A stretch of 64,000 bases of DNA from Terriglobus albidus (GTDB lineage: Bacteria; Acidobacteriota; Terriglobia; Terriglobales; Acidobacteriaceae). The translations under genes were made by a program, and so were the position numbers. This document shows positions 43,575 through 52,119 of the stretch, in pieces. The notes under the pieces were generated by a model that ran no database searches, had not been told where the DNA came from, and saw only the letters and a program-made list of their open reading frames with translations. Position 1 is the first letter of the stretch; every line of letters begins with the position of its first letter. Where the stretch lies: contig NZ_CP042806.1 in assembly GCF_008000815.1 (NCBI RefSeq), forward strand, positions 4,526,001-4,590,000, in the 5' to 3' direction.

Positions 43575-45041
43575 TCAGGCGCCCTCGCCCTCCAGGACGC
43601 CCGCGCCAGGGAGCCTGTGCTCCACGAGCAATGGAGTACTTCCCTTCGCCGTCGTCACCCCCATCATCAACAGGCAATAAAGCAGGCCCGAGACGATGAA
43701 GCCGACAAACCAGGCGTAGTCGTACAGCCAGCGGAGCGGAGGAACTACGATGCCTACCAGGGCCACAACAATACCGGTTATCAGAGCGATGATGGCACGG
43801 ATGTTGAAGCCGTCGGAGTACTCGTAGGGGCCGCCCCGGAGATACAGCCCGTCCGGATCGAGCTCCCGGCCACGCACCACGAAGTAGTCGGCAATCATGA
43901 TGCCGGCGATGGGCCCCAACAGGCCGGAGTAACCCACCAGCCAGCCGTTGATATACCGTGCCGGATCGGCAGCAAGCTTCCAAGGCATACACAGAATGCC
44001 AAGCACCCCGGTAATCAGTCCCCCGGTGCGGAAGCTGATCCAGCGGGGGTTGAGATTGGAGAAGTCATTCGAAGGCGAGACCACGTTCGCGGCAACATTC
44101 GTATTCAGCGTGGCCAGCAGCAGCGCCACCAGTCCGATGCAGGCGACGACCGGCTGGTTGAAGCGCCCGAGCAGTACGACCGGGTCCCATAGAGCCACGC
44201 CGAAGACGAGCGACGAAGCCGAGGTCACCGCAATACCGATGAAGGAATAGAGCGTCATGGCTGGGGGCAAGCCGATCGCCTGACCAACCATCTGGGCTCG
44301 CTGCGATTTGGCGTAGCGGGTAAAGTCCGGAATGTTAAGCGCCACCGTTGCCCAGAAGCCGACAATCGCCGTCAGCGACGGCACGAAGATCTTCCAGAAG
44401 TCGACCTTTGCCGCCCCCGCATGGAAGGTCGATGCATTGGCGAGCGTCGCCGAGAGGCCACCGGCCTTTCCCGTCATCCAGAAGAGCAGCAGCAGACCGA
44501 CGATGAGCATGAAGGGCGCGGAGACAACCTGCAGCCAGCGGATGACCTCAATGCCGCGCCAGATCACCGCCATGTTGATGGCCCAGAAGGCAAAGAAACA
44601 GATCCAGACAGCGGAGGGCGCCGACGCGATGGCGGGAGCGATGACACGCAGCATGGAGTAGATCGCCTGTCCGCCGATCCAGCACTGGATACCGAACCAT
44701 CCGCACGCCACCAGAGCTCGCAGCACGGCCGGAATATTCGCTCCACGCACGCCGAACGAAGCGCGGACGTAGACCGGAAATGGAATCCCGTATTTAGCTC
44801 CTGCATGGGCGTTCAGGATCATGGGGACAAGGACGATGAGGTTGCCGAGAAAGATCGTCCCGAGCGCCTGTTTCCAGCTCATGCCGTTGGCGATGAGACC
44901 GCTGGCGAGCATGTAGGTGGGAATACAGACCGACATCGCCACCCAGAGTGAAACGTAGTTGTAGACACCCCAGGAGCGCTCAGTAAACGGGATTGGCGCC
45001 AGGTCTTCGTTGTACAGACTGTTGGCCTGCTGCTGCGGCAT
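43575..45041 (-). CDS. NCS1-family nucleobase/hydantoin:cation symporter
   Basis: 488 residues and 12 TM helices. NCS1 features: NEDLAPIPFTERSWGVYNY at the N-terminus, the QCWIGGQAIY helix, NIPDFTRYAKS and GPIAGIMIADYF. Relatives transport uracil, allantoin, hydantoins or cytosine with sodium or protons. Position downstream of preT-preA suggests uptake of a pyrimidine or dihydropyrimidine. ATG 45041 with AGGTG close by; a GTG at 45047 is less likely. Gap to preA is 48 bases. Confidence 0.92.
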   Translation of the reverse strand: MPQQQANSLYNEDLAPIPFTERSWGVYNYVSLWVAMSVCIPTYMLASGLIANGMSWKQALGTIFLGNLIVLVPMILNAHAGAKYGIPFPVYVRASFGVRGANIPAVLRALVACGWFGIQCWIGGQAIYSMLRVIAPAIASAPSAVWICFFAFWAINMAVIWRGIEVIRWLQVVSAPFMLIVGLLLLFWMTGKAGGLSATLANASTFHAGAAKVDFWKIFVPSLTAIVGFWATVALNIPDFTRYAKSQRAQMVGQAIGLPPAMTLYSFIGIAVTSASSLVFGVALWDPVVLLGRFNQPVVACIGLVALLLATLNTNVAANVVSPSNDFSNLNPRWISFRTGGLITGVLGILCMPWKLAADPARYINGWLVGYSGLLGPIAGIMIADYFVVRGRELDPDGLYLRGGPYEYSDGFNIRAIIALITGIVVALVGIVVPPLRWLYDYAWFVGFIVSGLLYCLLMMGVTTAKGSTPLLVEHRLPGAGVLEGEGA

Positions 45042-45089
45042 GATCACCTGTTTTCCTCGGGCCCTTGTTCCCTACGTATGGGCCCTGTC

Positions 45090-46490
45090 TCAGCATTGTT
45101 CAACGATCCCCAGCTTCGCGGTCCGCTCTTCCCATGTCTCTGGAGCAAGACCTCCTGGGACTTCCTTCATGGTGATGCAATCTTCAACCGGACAAACTAG
45201 TGAACACAGGTTACATCCGACACACTCGGTCTCGTCCACACGGGGAATCCTGGCAAGCGGCGCCTTATAGTGCCCGTGCGAGACCGCCGGCGGATCCATC
45301 TTCGGGATGCGGGTCACTGCGATTGAGCTCATGGTGGCATGGACGGCTTCCATGGGCTTGCGATGCACTTCAACGTGCCCATCCACCGGCCCGGTCACCC
45401 GGTCCGTGTGGATGCACTGGTGCGCTCCGTCCCAACAGGCGATGTGGCAGAGGTCGCACCCAATACACAGTGACTCATCGATCTGCGCAACGATCTTATA
45501 GTTGAGGTTCAGGTGTTTCCACTCGGTCACCCGTGGCAGGCTTAGGCCACGGAAGTCGTCGAGCGAGGCAAAGCCCTTCTCATCCATCCACTGCGACAGG
45601 CCGTCGATCATGTCTTCGACAATGCGGTAGCCGTAGTGCATCACCGCGGTGCAGACCTGCACCGTACCCGCTCCCACCAGCAGGAACTCCGCCGCATCGC
45701 GCCAGGTGCCGATTCCTCCAATGGCGCTCATCGGCAGCACTGAAGCCGGGTCGGCCATCACCGACTGCACCATGTTCAGCGCAATGGGTTTTACCGCCGG
45801 ACCGCAGTAGCCTCCATGCGAGCTCTTACCGTCCACGTTCGGCCGTGGTGTGAAGGTATCCAGATCAATGCCGGTGATGGAGTTGATGGTGTTAATCGCA
45901 GAGAGCGCATCGGCCCCGCCCTGTTTTGCTGCGCGCGCTACCACGCGGATATCGGTGATGTTCGGCGTCAGCTTCACCAGCACCGGCGTACGCGCGACCT
46001 CCTTCACCCACTCGGTGATCATCTGCGCGTATTCCGGAACCTGCCCGACCGCCGATCCCATGCCGCGTTCGCTCATCCCATGGGGACATCCAAAGTTCAG
46101 TTCCAGGCCATCAGAGCCGGCATCTTCGGCTCGCTTCACCATTTCGTGCCAGACATCGCGGCGCGACTCCACCATCAGCGAAGCGATGACGACGTGTTTT
46201 GGATACCGGCGCTTCACCTCGGCGATCTCCGCCAGGTTGATCTCAATGGGCCGGTCGCTGATGAGCTCGATATTGTTCAGGCCCATCATGCGCTGCCCTG
46301 CCCAGTCGACAGAGCTGTAACGCGAGCTGACATTGGTGATCGGCTCACCGATCGTCTTCCAGACTGCTCCTCCCCAACCGGCGTCAAAGGCACGCATAAC
46401 CTGTTCGCCACAGTTGGTTGGCGGAGCACTCGCCAGCCAGAAAGGATTGATGCACTCGATACCGGCAAAGGTCGTCTTCAGGCTAGCCAT
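45090..46490 (-). CDS. preA: NAD-dependent dihydropyrimidine dehydrogenase subunit PreA
   Basis: 466 residues. TIM-barrel FMN domain (about 1-330) with ECINPFWLASAPPT, NFGCPHGMSERGMGSAVGQ and AIGGIGTWRDAAEF, then two 4Fe-4S clusters near the C-terminus: CIGCDLCHIACWDGAHQC and CVGCNLCSLVCPVEDC. Together with PreT it reduces uracil or thymine to dihydropyrimidines (or the reverse) using NADH. Its ATG overlaps the preT stop by 8 bases, so coupled translation is likely. Confidence 0.95.
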   Translation of the reverse strand: MASLKTTFAGIECINPFWLASAPPTNCGEQVMRAFDAGWGGAVWKTIGEPITNVSSRYSSVDWAGQRMMGLNNIELISDRPIEINLAEIAEVKRRYPKHVVIASLMVESRRDVWHEMVKRAEDAGSDGLELNFGCPHGMSERGMGSAVGQVPEYAQMITEWVKEVARTPVLVKLTPNITDIRVVARAAKQGGADALSAINTINSITGIDLDTFTPRPNVDGKSSHGGYCGPAVKPIALNMVQSVMADPASVLPMSAIGGIGTWRDAAEFLLVGAGTVQVCTAVMHYGYRIVEDMIDGLSQWMDEKGFASLDDFRGLSLPRVTEWKHLNLNYKIVAQIDESLCIGCDLCHIACWDGAHQCIHTDRVTGPVDGHVEVHRKPMEAVHATMSSIAVTRIPKMDPPAVSHGHYKAPLARIPRVDETECVGCNLCSLVCPVEDCITMKEVPGGLAPETWEERTAKLGIVEQC

Positions 46491-47793
46491 GAGCCACCTC
46501 CATTACTCCCAGAGCTGCCGTGATGCCACGTGCGGCTCTCTTGCCATCGGCGACCGCATCCACCACTTCGCGTCCGCCGTTTACGCAGTCGCCGCCGGCG
46601 AAGTACTTCGCATGGCTGGTGGCGCCGGTGGCGCGGTCCACCACAACACGTCCTTTGGCGAACTGGATTCCTTTCACCGAAGACAGCCATTCCGCGAGCG
46701 GAGACTGGCCGATCGCCGGCACTACGACTTCGGCGGCAAGCTCGGTTCGCATTTCGCCGACGACGAGTTCTCCAGCCTCATTGATCGCTGTCGCGGCGCA
46801 AAGCAGCGTGCCTGCCTCCAGTGCAATGGGCTGCCTCCACCACAGGAACTTCACGCCCTCTTGCAGAGCGTGTTCATATTCGAAGCCGAAAGCGGACATC
46901 TCCTCCGGCCCGCGTCGATAGACGATGTGAACCTCGTCAGCGCCAAGCCGTTTGGAAGCCACGGCCGCGTCAATCGCGGTATTGCCGCAGCCGATGACAG
47001 CCACGGTGCGGCCGATAGAAAGGATCTCTCCGGTCTTGTATCCGGCGATGAGGTCCAGGGCATCCATCACACCGGCCTCTCCACCGGGAATGCGAAGCCG
47101 GTGCATCTCTCCAAGCCCGACACCGAGAAAGATCGCGTCGAACTCCTGTTCCAGGGCTTCAAAATCTTCGAGCCCGATCTCACGTTGCAGGATCTCCACG
47201 CCCATGGATTGAATCGCCTCTACCTCGCGCAGCGATTCGCTGACCCGCTGTTTGTACTCCGCGACGCCATAGGTATTCAGACCTCCGGCGAGATCGCGCT
47301 TATCGAAGACCGTTACTTGAACGCCGGCCTGACGAAGCTCGGCGGCACAGGCCAGGCTCGCAGGGCCACCGCCGATGCAGGCGACTCGCAGTGGCAACTC
47401 AGGCCGCTCGCGAACAGGAATCTGAAGGCCGCGTCCATAAAAGTTGTCCATGGCATAGCGCTGCAGCCGGCCGATCATAATCGGCTTCTCAGCGCGGTGA
47501 TGCATAACGCAGGAGCCTTCACAAAGCACCTCGACCGGACACACGCGAGCACAGCTTCCGGCCAGCACATTGGCTTCAAGAATGCTGCGGGCTGAGCCGG
47601 CGATATTGCCGGTGGCGATCTTCTTGATGAAGCGCGGAACGTCGATGTGTGTGGGGCAGGCAGCGGTACAAGGCGCGTCAAAGCAGTTCAGGCAGCGGTT
47701 GGCTTCCACCATTGCTGCCTGTGGCGTCAATGCAGGCTTCAGCTCCGGAAAACGAGCTGTAATACCGGCGTGCGGAGTGAATGCGGTGCCCAA
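46483..47793 (-). CDS. preT: NAD-dependent dihydropyrimidine dehydrogenase subunit PreT
   Basis: 436 residues from TTG 47793. GltD-like flavoprotein: N-terminal Fe-S region (NRCLNCFDAPCTAACPTHID, GSCARVCPVEVLCEGSC), FAD site (RVACIGGGPASLACAAEL), NAD site (TVAVIGCGNTAIDAAVASK). No ATG lies near the start; TTG 47793 has GGAGGG with eight bases of spacing, whereas TTG 47817 has none. E. coli PreT is about 412 residues. It is the first gene of the preT-preA-transporter set. Dihydropyrimidinase and beta-ureidopropionase are not in the window. Confidence 0.93.
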   Translation of the reverse strand: MGTAFTPHAGITARFPELKPALTPQAAMVEANRCLNCFDAPCTAACPTHIDVPRFIKKIATGNIAGSARSILEANVLAGSCARVCPVEVLCEGSCVMHHRAEKPIMIGRLQRYAMDNFYGRGLQIPVRERPELPLRVACIGGGPASLACAAELRQAGVQVTVFDKRDLAGGLNTYGVAEYKQRVSESLREVEAIQSMGVEILQREIGLEDFEALEQEFDAIFLGVGLGEMHRLRIPGGEAGVMDALDLIAGYKTGEILSIGRTVAVIGCGNTAIDAAVASKRLGADEVHIVYRRGPEEMSAFGFEYEHALQEGVKFLWWRQPIALEAGTLLCAATAINEAGELVVGEMRTELAAEVVVPAIGQSPLAEWLSSVKGIQFAKGRVVVDRATGATSHAKYFAGGDCVNGGREVVDAVADGKRAARGITAALGVMEVAHG

Positions 47794-47835
47794 AATCGTG
47801 GCCCTCCGTTCAAACAAACTGATCGTAGAGATTGC

Positions 47836-47864
47836 AAGCTACCCCTTCCCACAAGGTAAGTCAA
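47836..47864 (-). promoter_or_regulatory. Candidate promoter of preT
   Basis: Minus strand TTGACT (47864-47859), 17-base spacer, TAGCTT (47841-47836). The -10 is weak. Confidence 0.35.
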
Positions 47865-47982
47865 TAGAATCAGGGGTTTCCCTATTTGTTCCCGTGACAG
47901 GAAAGAAATGACCGGAATCACAGCACTTCTGTGCTAACGCTGATACTGTTAAAGAAGGTTGTCTCCATTAAAGGAACAGATT

Positions 47983-48948
47983 TTGGCAAATACAGTACTC
48001 CCACCCACCACGGAAGCAGAGACGATTAACAGCACGTCTACCGCACCGCATCCCTTCCTGGTAAGTCCCCCCCTGTTGAAGACTCGGCCCAACACCGACG
48101 TCTTGATGGGCCGCGCTGCCCAGGGTGGAAAGATCAATTGGATCACGTCCATCTTCATGGGCGCGTTCCATGTGGGAGCGATTGCCGCGCTCTTCTGTTT
48201 CTCGTGGAAGAACCTGGCTGCGTTTGTGGTGCTGTACTTCCTCGCCATCAACGTCGGCATCGGTATGTGCTATCACCGCCTGCTGACACACCGCGGATAC
48301 AAGGTTCCCAAGTGGCTGGAGTACTGCCTGACCATCTGCGGCACACTCGCCCTTGAAGGCGGACCGATCTTCTGGGTAGCGACACACCGCGTCCACCACC
48401 AGCTCAGCGACCACGAAGGCGACCCGCACACACCGCATGACGGCACCTGGTGGGCTCATGCCGGCTGGATCATCTCCGGCCGCACCCTGCATACGCACAC
48501 CGCGATGCTGGCTCGCTACGCTCCTGACCTGACCAAGGACCGTTTCCAGGTCTTCATGTCGAAGTACCACTGGCTCTCGATCGCCACCGCAGCCGCCATC
48601 TGCTACGCCATTGGCGGCTGGTCGATGGTGCTTTGGGGCATCTTCCTCCGCACCGTGCTGGGCCTGCACTCGACCTGGCTGGTGAACTCGGCGACGCACC
48701 TGTGGGGATCGCGCCGCTTCGAGACGCGTGACGACTCCCGCAATAACTGGTGGGTTGCCCTGCTGACCGGCGGTGAAGGCTGGCACAACAACCATCACGC
48801 GCACCCGGTAAGCGCCCGTCACGGCCTGCGCTGGTATGAGTTCGATATCAACTACTACGGCATCTGGGTGCTGGAAAAGCTTGGCCTTGCCAAGAAGGTC
48901 CTGATCGCACAGTGGGACCCGCAGGATCCCCGGCCGGCAGGCAGCTAG
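47983..48948 (+). CDS. Fatty-acid (acyl-CoA/lipid) desaturase
   Basis: 321 residues from TTG 47983, preceded by AAAGGA with eight bases of spacing; TTG 47959 is the alternative. Membrane di-iron desaturase with His boxes HRLLTH, HRVHH and HNNHH and about four TM helices. It resembles the delta-9 stearoyl-CoA desaturase branch and would introduce cis double bonds into membrane acyl chains. It is divergent from preT and followed by a strong terminator. Confidence 0.92.
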   Translation: MANTVLPPTTEAETINSTSTAPHPFLVSPPLLKTRPNTDVLMGRAAQGGKINWITSIFMGAFHVGAIAALFCFSWKNLAAFVVLYFLAINVGIGMCYHRLLTHRGYKVPKWLEYCLTICGTLALEGGPIFWVATHRVHHQLSDHEGDPHTPHDGTWWAHAGWIISGRTLHTHTAMLARYAPDLTKDRFQVFMSKYHWLSIATAAAICYAIGGWSMVLWGIFLRTVLGLHSTWLVNSATHLWGSRRFETRDDSRNNWWVALLTGGEGWHNNHHAHPVSARHGLRWYEFDINYYGIWVLEKLGLAKKVLIAQWDPQDPRPAGS

Positions 48949-48972
48949 CCCATAGCAAGTACGATCTATCTC

Positions 48973-49006
48973 ACTGAGGCCCGCATGATGCGGGCCTCAG
49001 TTTTTT
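48973..49006 (+). terminator. Rho-independent terminator of the desaturase gene
   Basis: Stem ACTGAGGCCCGCA / TGCGGGCCTCAGT with loop TGA, ending in TTTTTT. Confidence 0.95.
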
Positions 49007-49051
49007 GCCGGGAAAGCGCGACCATCTGGCGTTCCTCGATACACTTAAGCC

Positions 49052-51388
49052 GTGCGCATCCTGACCCGCTACATTTTGCGTGAGTTGCTCTCACACGCCC
49101 TTCTCGGCGGCGCACTTTTCACCTTCGTGCTTTTCATGCGCGACCTGGAAAAGATTCTTGAGCTGGTCGTGCGCGGTTCGGCGCCGCTGACGGACGTCTT
49201 CCGCATCTTTCTCTACACCGTCCCCAATACGCTGACGCTCACGCTGCCCATGTCTGTCCTGGTCGGCGTGCTGCTCGGCCTGTCGCGGCTCGCAGCTGAC
49301 TCCGAAGTCACAGCGATGCGGGCCAGCGGCGTCGGCGTACTGGACTTCACCCGCATCGTCTCTATCGTCGCGGTCGGAGCCTTTTTGCTTGGACTCGCGA
49401 ACTCGCTCTATCTCGCACCGCGGGCGGCCTCCGCGCTCATTCAGATTGAGAACCAGCTGAAGCAGTCGCAGGTCAGTTTCGAGGTACAGCCTCGCGTCTT
49501 CTATGAAGACTTCAAGGACTACGTCCTCTATGTGCAGGATGTCGTGCCCGGCGTCGGTGCGGCACAGTGGAAAAACGTCTTTCTTGCTGACCTGGCACAT
49601 CCTGCCTCACCCCTCATCACCACTGCAACCGAAGCGGTCGTGGTCAACGGCGGAAACCAGACCCTCCGCATGAGCATGCATGCGGGCGGTCAACATCAGA
49701 TCGCCGCCAACGATCCGAACCAGTACAACATCTCGACCTTTACGGACAGCGACCTGCCGATCAGCGCTGGAGGGTCTGACGACACGCACATTACCCGGCG
49801 TAATACTCCCTTGCTGGCGATGCCGCTGCAGGAGTTGATGCGCGCCGATGCGCCGGACCGGATCCTGCGGCGTATCGAACTGCAGAAGCGCTTCTCCTAT
49901 CCCTTCGCCTGTTTTGTGCTGGTTCTGGTGGGTGTGCCCCTTGGCCTGTCGTCGCGCCGTGGCGGTAAGTCGACGGGCTTTGTGCTGACCATCCTTCTCG
50001 TCTTCATCTACTACCTGCTCTCTTCCATCGGGGAAGCGGTTGCGCGACAAGGCAAGCTGCCAGTCATAGTAGGGATATGGGCAGCCAATCTCGTCTTTGC
50101 GCTCGCAGGCATTCTTCTGCTGTGGAGACTTTCGGTGGAGACGATTCCCCTGGGCCGGCTCGCCGGCATGGGACAGTGGATTGCCGCCCGTCTCAAACGG
50201 GGTAAGACGCACGAGTCACAAGCCGTGGAGGCTGAGGTCCTCTCTGTAGACCGCAGCGCACGTAAGACCATCTGGGGCTTCCCTCTGCTGCTGGACGACT
50301 ACGTGATGCGGCAGTTTGTCACCAACTTTGCCCTGGTGCTCACATCGTTCATAGCGCTTTCCCTGATCTTCAGCTTCTTTGAGCTGGTGGGAGATATCAT
50401 CCGCAACCGTACGCCGCTTGTTACCGTAGGCGACTACCTGCTGAACCTGATTCCCTACATGCTCTACAACCTTGCTCCGCTGTGTGCCCTCATCGCCGTT
50501 CTGGTCACCTTCGGCGCATTGAATCGCACCAGTGAGATCACGGCGATGAAGGCCATCGGCATCTCGCTCTACCGCATTGCGGCGCCGGTCCTCGTGCTCG
50601 CAGCAGTGTTGGCTGCACTGCTGTTTACCTTCGACGAGTTCTACCTTCCCTCAGCGAACAAACGTCAGGAGGCCTTGCGTTCGGTCATCAAGGCACGGCC
50701 GGCACAAACCTTTTCACGTCCTGACCGGAAATGGATCACCGGTCAGACGAACGGCGGCGAGGATCCTGTCCGAATCTTCTACTACCAGTTCTTCAACCCG
50801 GACATGAACTCATTCGCGAACCTGACCGTCTTCGAGTTCCACCCCGGAACCTTCGCACTGCAGCGCCGCATCTTCGCTACCAGCGCACACTGGGATCAGA
50901 GCGCCCATCAATGGATCTTTGAGAATGGGTGGCAGCGCACCTTCGACAAAGAGTCTGTCGCTACCTATCAGCCGTTCGCCGTCTCGCTCTTCCCCGAGAT
51001 CCACGAACAACCCAACTACTTCAAGAAGGAATTTGTCGCGGCTCAGGAGATGTCATTCGCGGATTTGACGCGATACATCAACGACCTGAAACAGTCTGGT
51101 TTTGACACCATGCGGTTGCGGGTGCAGTTGAACCACAAGATCGCCTACCCTCTGGTGACCCTGGTGATGGCGATACTGGCAATTCCGTTTGCGCTCTCCA
51201 TGGGCCGCAAGGGATCACTGGCCGGCATCGCCGCTGCTATCGGCCTGGCTGTCGCCTACTGGGTGGTCGCCGGACTCTTTGAGGCGATGGGCAACGTGAA
51301 TACTCTGCCGCCGATGCTGGCCGCCTGGTCGCCGGATATCCTGTTCGCCTTCGCCGGGGCTTACCTCCTGCTCCGGACCCCGACCTAA
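49052..51388 (+). CDS. LptF-LptG fused LPS export permease
   Basis: 778 residues, about twice a single LptF/LptG protein. Residues about 1-385 form one permease (RYILRELLSHALLGGALFTF, VPNTLTLTLPMSVLVGVLLG, KRFSYPFACFVLVLVGVPLG). Residues about 400-778 form a second (LLLDDYVMRQFVTNFALVLT, YNLAPLCALIAVLVTFGALN, NHKIAYPLVTLVMAILAIPF). Each half has about six TM helices with a large periplasmic beta-jellyroll between. With LptB it extracts LPS to the periplasmic bridge. The start is GTG 49052 without a clear SD. The linker is about residues 375-400. Confidence 0.93.
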   Translation: MRILTRYILRELLSHALLGGALFTFVLFMRDLEKILELVVRGSAPLTDVFRIFLYTVPNTLTLTLPMSVLVGVLLGLSRLAADSEVTAMRASGVGVLDFTRIVSIVAVGAFLLGLANSLYLAPRAASALIQIENQLKQSQVSFEVQPRVFYEDFKDYVLYVQDVVPGVGAAQWKNVFLADLAHPASPLITTATEAVVVNGGNQTLRMSMHAGGQHQIAANDPNQYNISTFTDSDLPISAGGSDDTHITRRNTPLLAMPLQELMRADAPDRILRRIELQKRFSYPFACFVLVLVGVPLGLSSRRGGKSTGFVLTILLVFIYYLLSSIGEAVARQGKLPVIVGIWAANLVFALAGILLLWRLSVETIPLGRLAGMGQWIAARLKRGKTHESQAVEAEVLSVDRSARKTIWGFPLLLDDYVMRQFVTNFALVLTSFIALSLIFSFFELVGDIIRNRTPLVTVGDYLLNLIPYMLYNLAPLCALIAVLVTFGALNRTSEITAMKAIGISLYRIAAPVLVLAAVLAALLFTFDEFYLPSANKRQEALRSVIKARPAQTFSRPDRKWITGQTNGGEDPVRIFYYQFFNPDMNSFANLTVFEFHPGTFALQRRIFATSAHWDQSAHQWIFENGWQRTFDKESVATYQPFAVSLFPEIHEQPNYFKKEFVAAQEMSFADLTRYINDLKQSGFDTMRLRVQLNHKIAYPLVTLVMAILAIPFALSMGRKGSLAGIAAAIGLAVAYWVVAGLFEAMGNVNTLPPMLAAWSPDILFAFAGAYLLLRTPT

Positions 51389-51465
51389 ATTCGGATAAAG
51401 ACCCTAGGATGTGCCATATCCGATACATTTAACTGGACACGCGACCCAAGGAGCTTATCCCCACC

Positions 51466-52098
51466 GTGAAAATTGCCGTTTTCGGCCTCGCCCTCACCAC
51501 TTCCGCCGTTCTGGCACAGAGCGGAGCTACCACCCCAAAGCAGGCGACCTCTCCTGCAACCCACCGCCCGGCGACCACACCCGCCCGTAGACCCGCAGGC
51601 ACGGCCACGAAGGCTCCCGCCGCTGCACCCGCCGCCGACCCGGCCTTCAATCCCAAGGGGGCGCCGGAGGTCACGGGAACGCCCAAGACCCTTTACGCAC
51701 TAACCTACATCGACACCAAAATCGGTGACGGTCCGCTGGCGGAAGATGAGAAGTTCTACACCGTGCATTACACCGGCTGGCTCCCGGACGGCACCAAGTT
51801 CGACTCGTCGGTAGACCGCGGGCAGCCCTTTGTCTTTCCCTACGGCGCCCGGCGGGTCATTATGGGCTGGGACACCGGCTTCGAGGGCATGCACGTCGGC
51901 GGAAAACGCCGCATCCTTGTCCCCTGGCAGCTCGCCTATGGAGCCGCCGGCCGCGGCCCGATCCCCCCCAAAAGCCCCCTGGTGTTCGACATCGAACTGA
52001 TCGCCCAGTCGGCTACCCCACCGGAGCCGCCTGCGCAGCCCGCACAACCTGCACCTTCTACCCCGCCTCCCGCATCTACTTCGCAGCAGCCCAAGTAA
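51466..52098 (+). CDS. Periplasmic FKBP-type peptidyl-prolyl isomerase
   Basis: 210 residues, GTG start at 51466 with AAGGAG twelve bases upstream. Signal peptide (MKIAVFGLALTTSAVLAQ), a Pro/Ala/Thr-rich linker (about 20-68), one FKBP domain (about 80-180: YTVHYTGWLPDGTKFDSS, GWDTGFEGMHVGGKRRI, PLVFDIELI), and a Pro-rich tail. It assists folding of envelope proteins. It lies between the LptFG and ABC exporter genes, possibly in the same transcription unit. Confidence 0.93.
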   Translation: MKIAVFGLALTTSAVLAQSGATTPKQATSPATHRPATTPARRPAGTATKAPAAAPAADPAFNPKGAPEVTGTPKTLYALTYIDTKIGDGPLAEDEKFYTVHYTGWLPDGTKFDSSVDRGQPFVFPYGARRVIMGWDTGFEGMHVGGKRRILVPWQLAYGAAGRGPIPPKSPLVFDIELIAQSATPPEPPAQPAQPAPSTPPPASTSQQPK

Positions 52099-52119
52099 GC
52101 GGGAGAGTGTCTAAAACCG

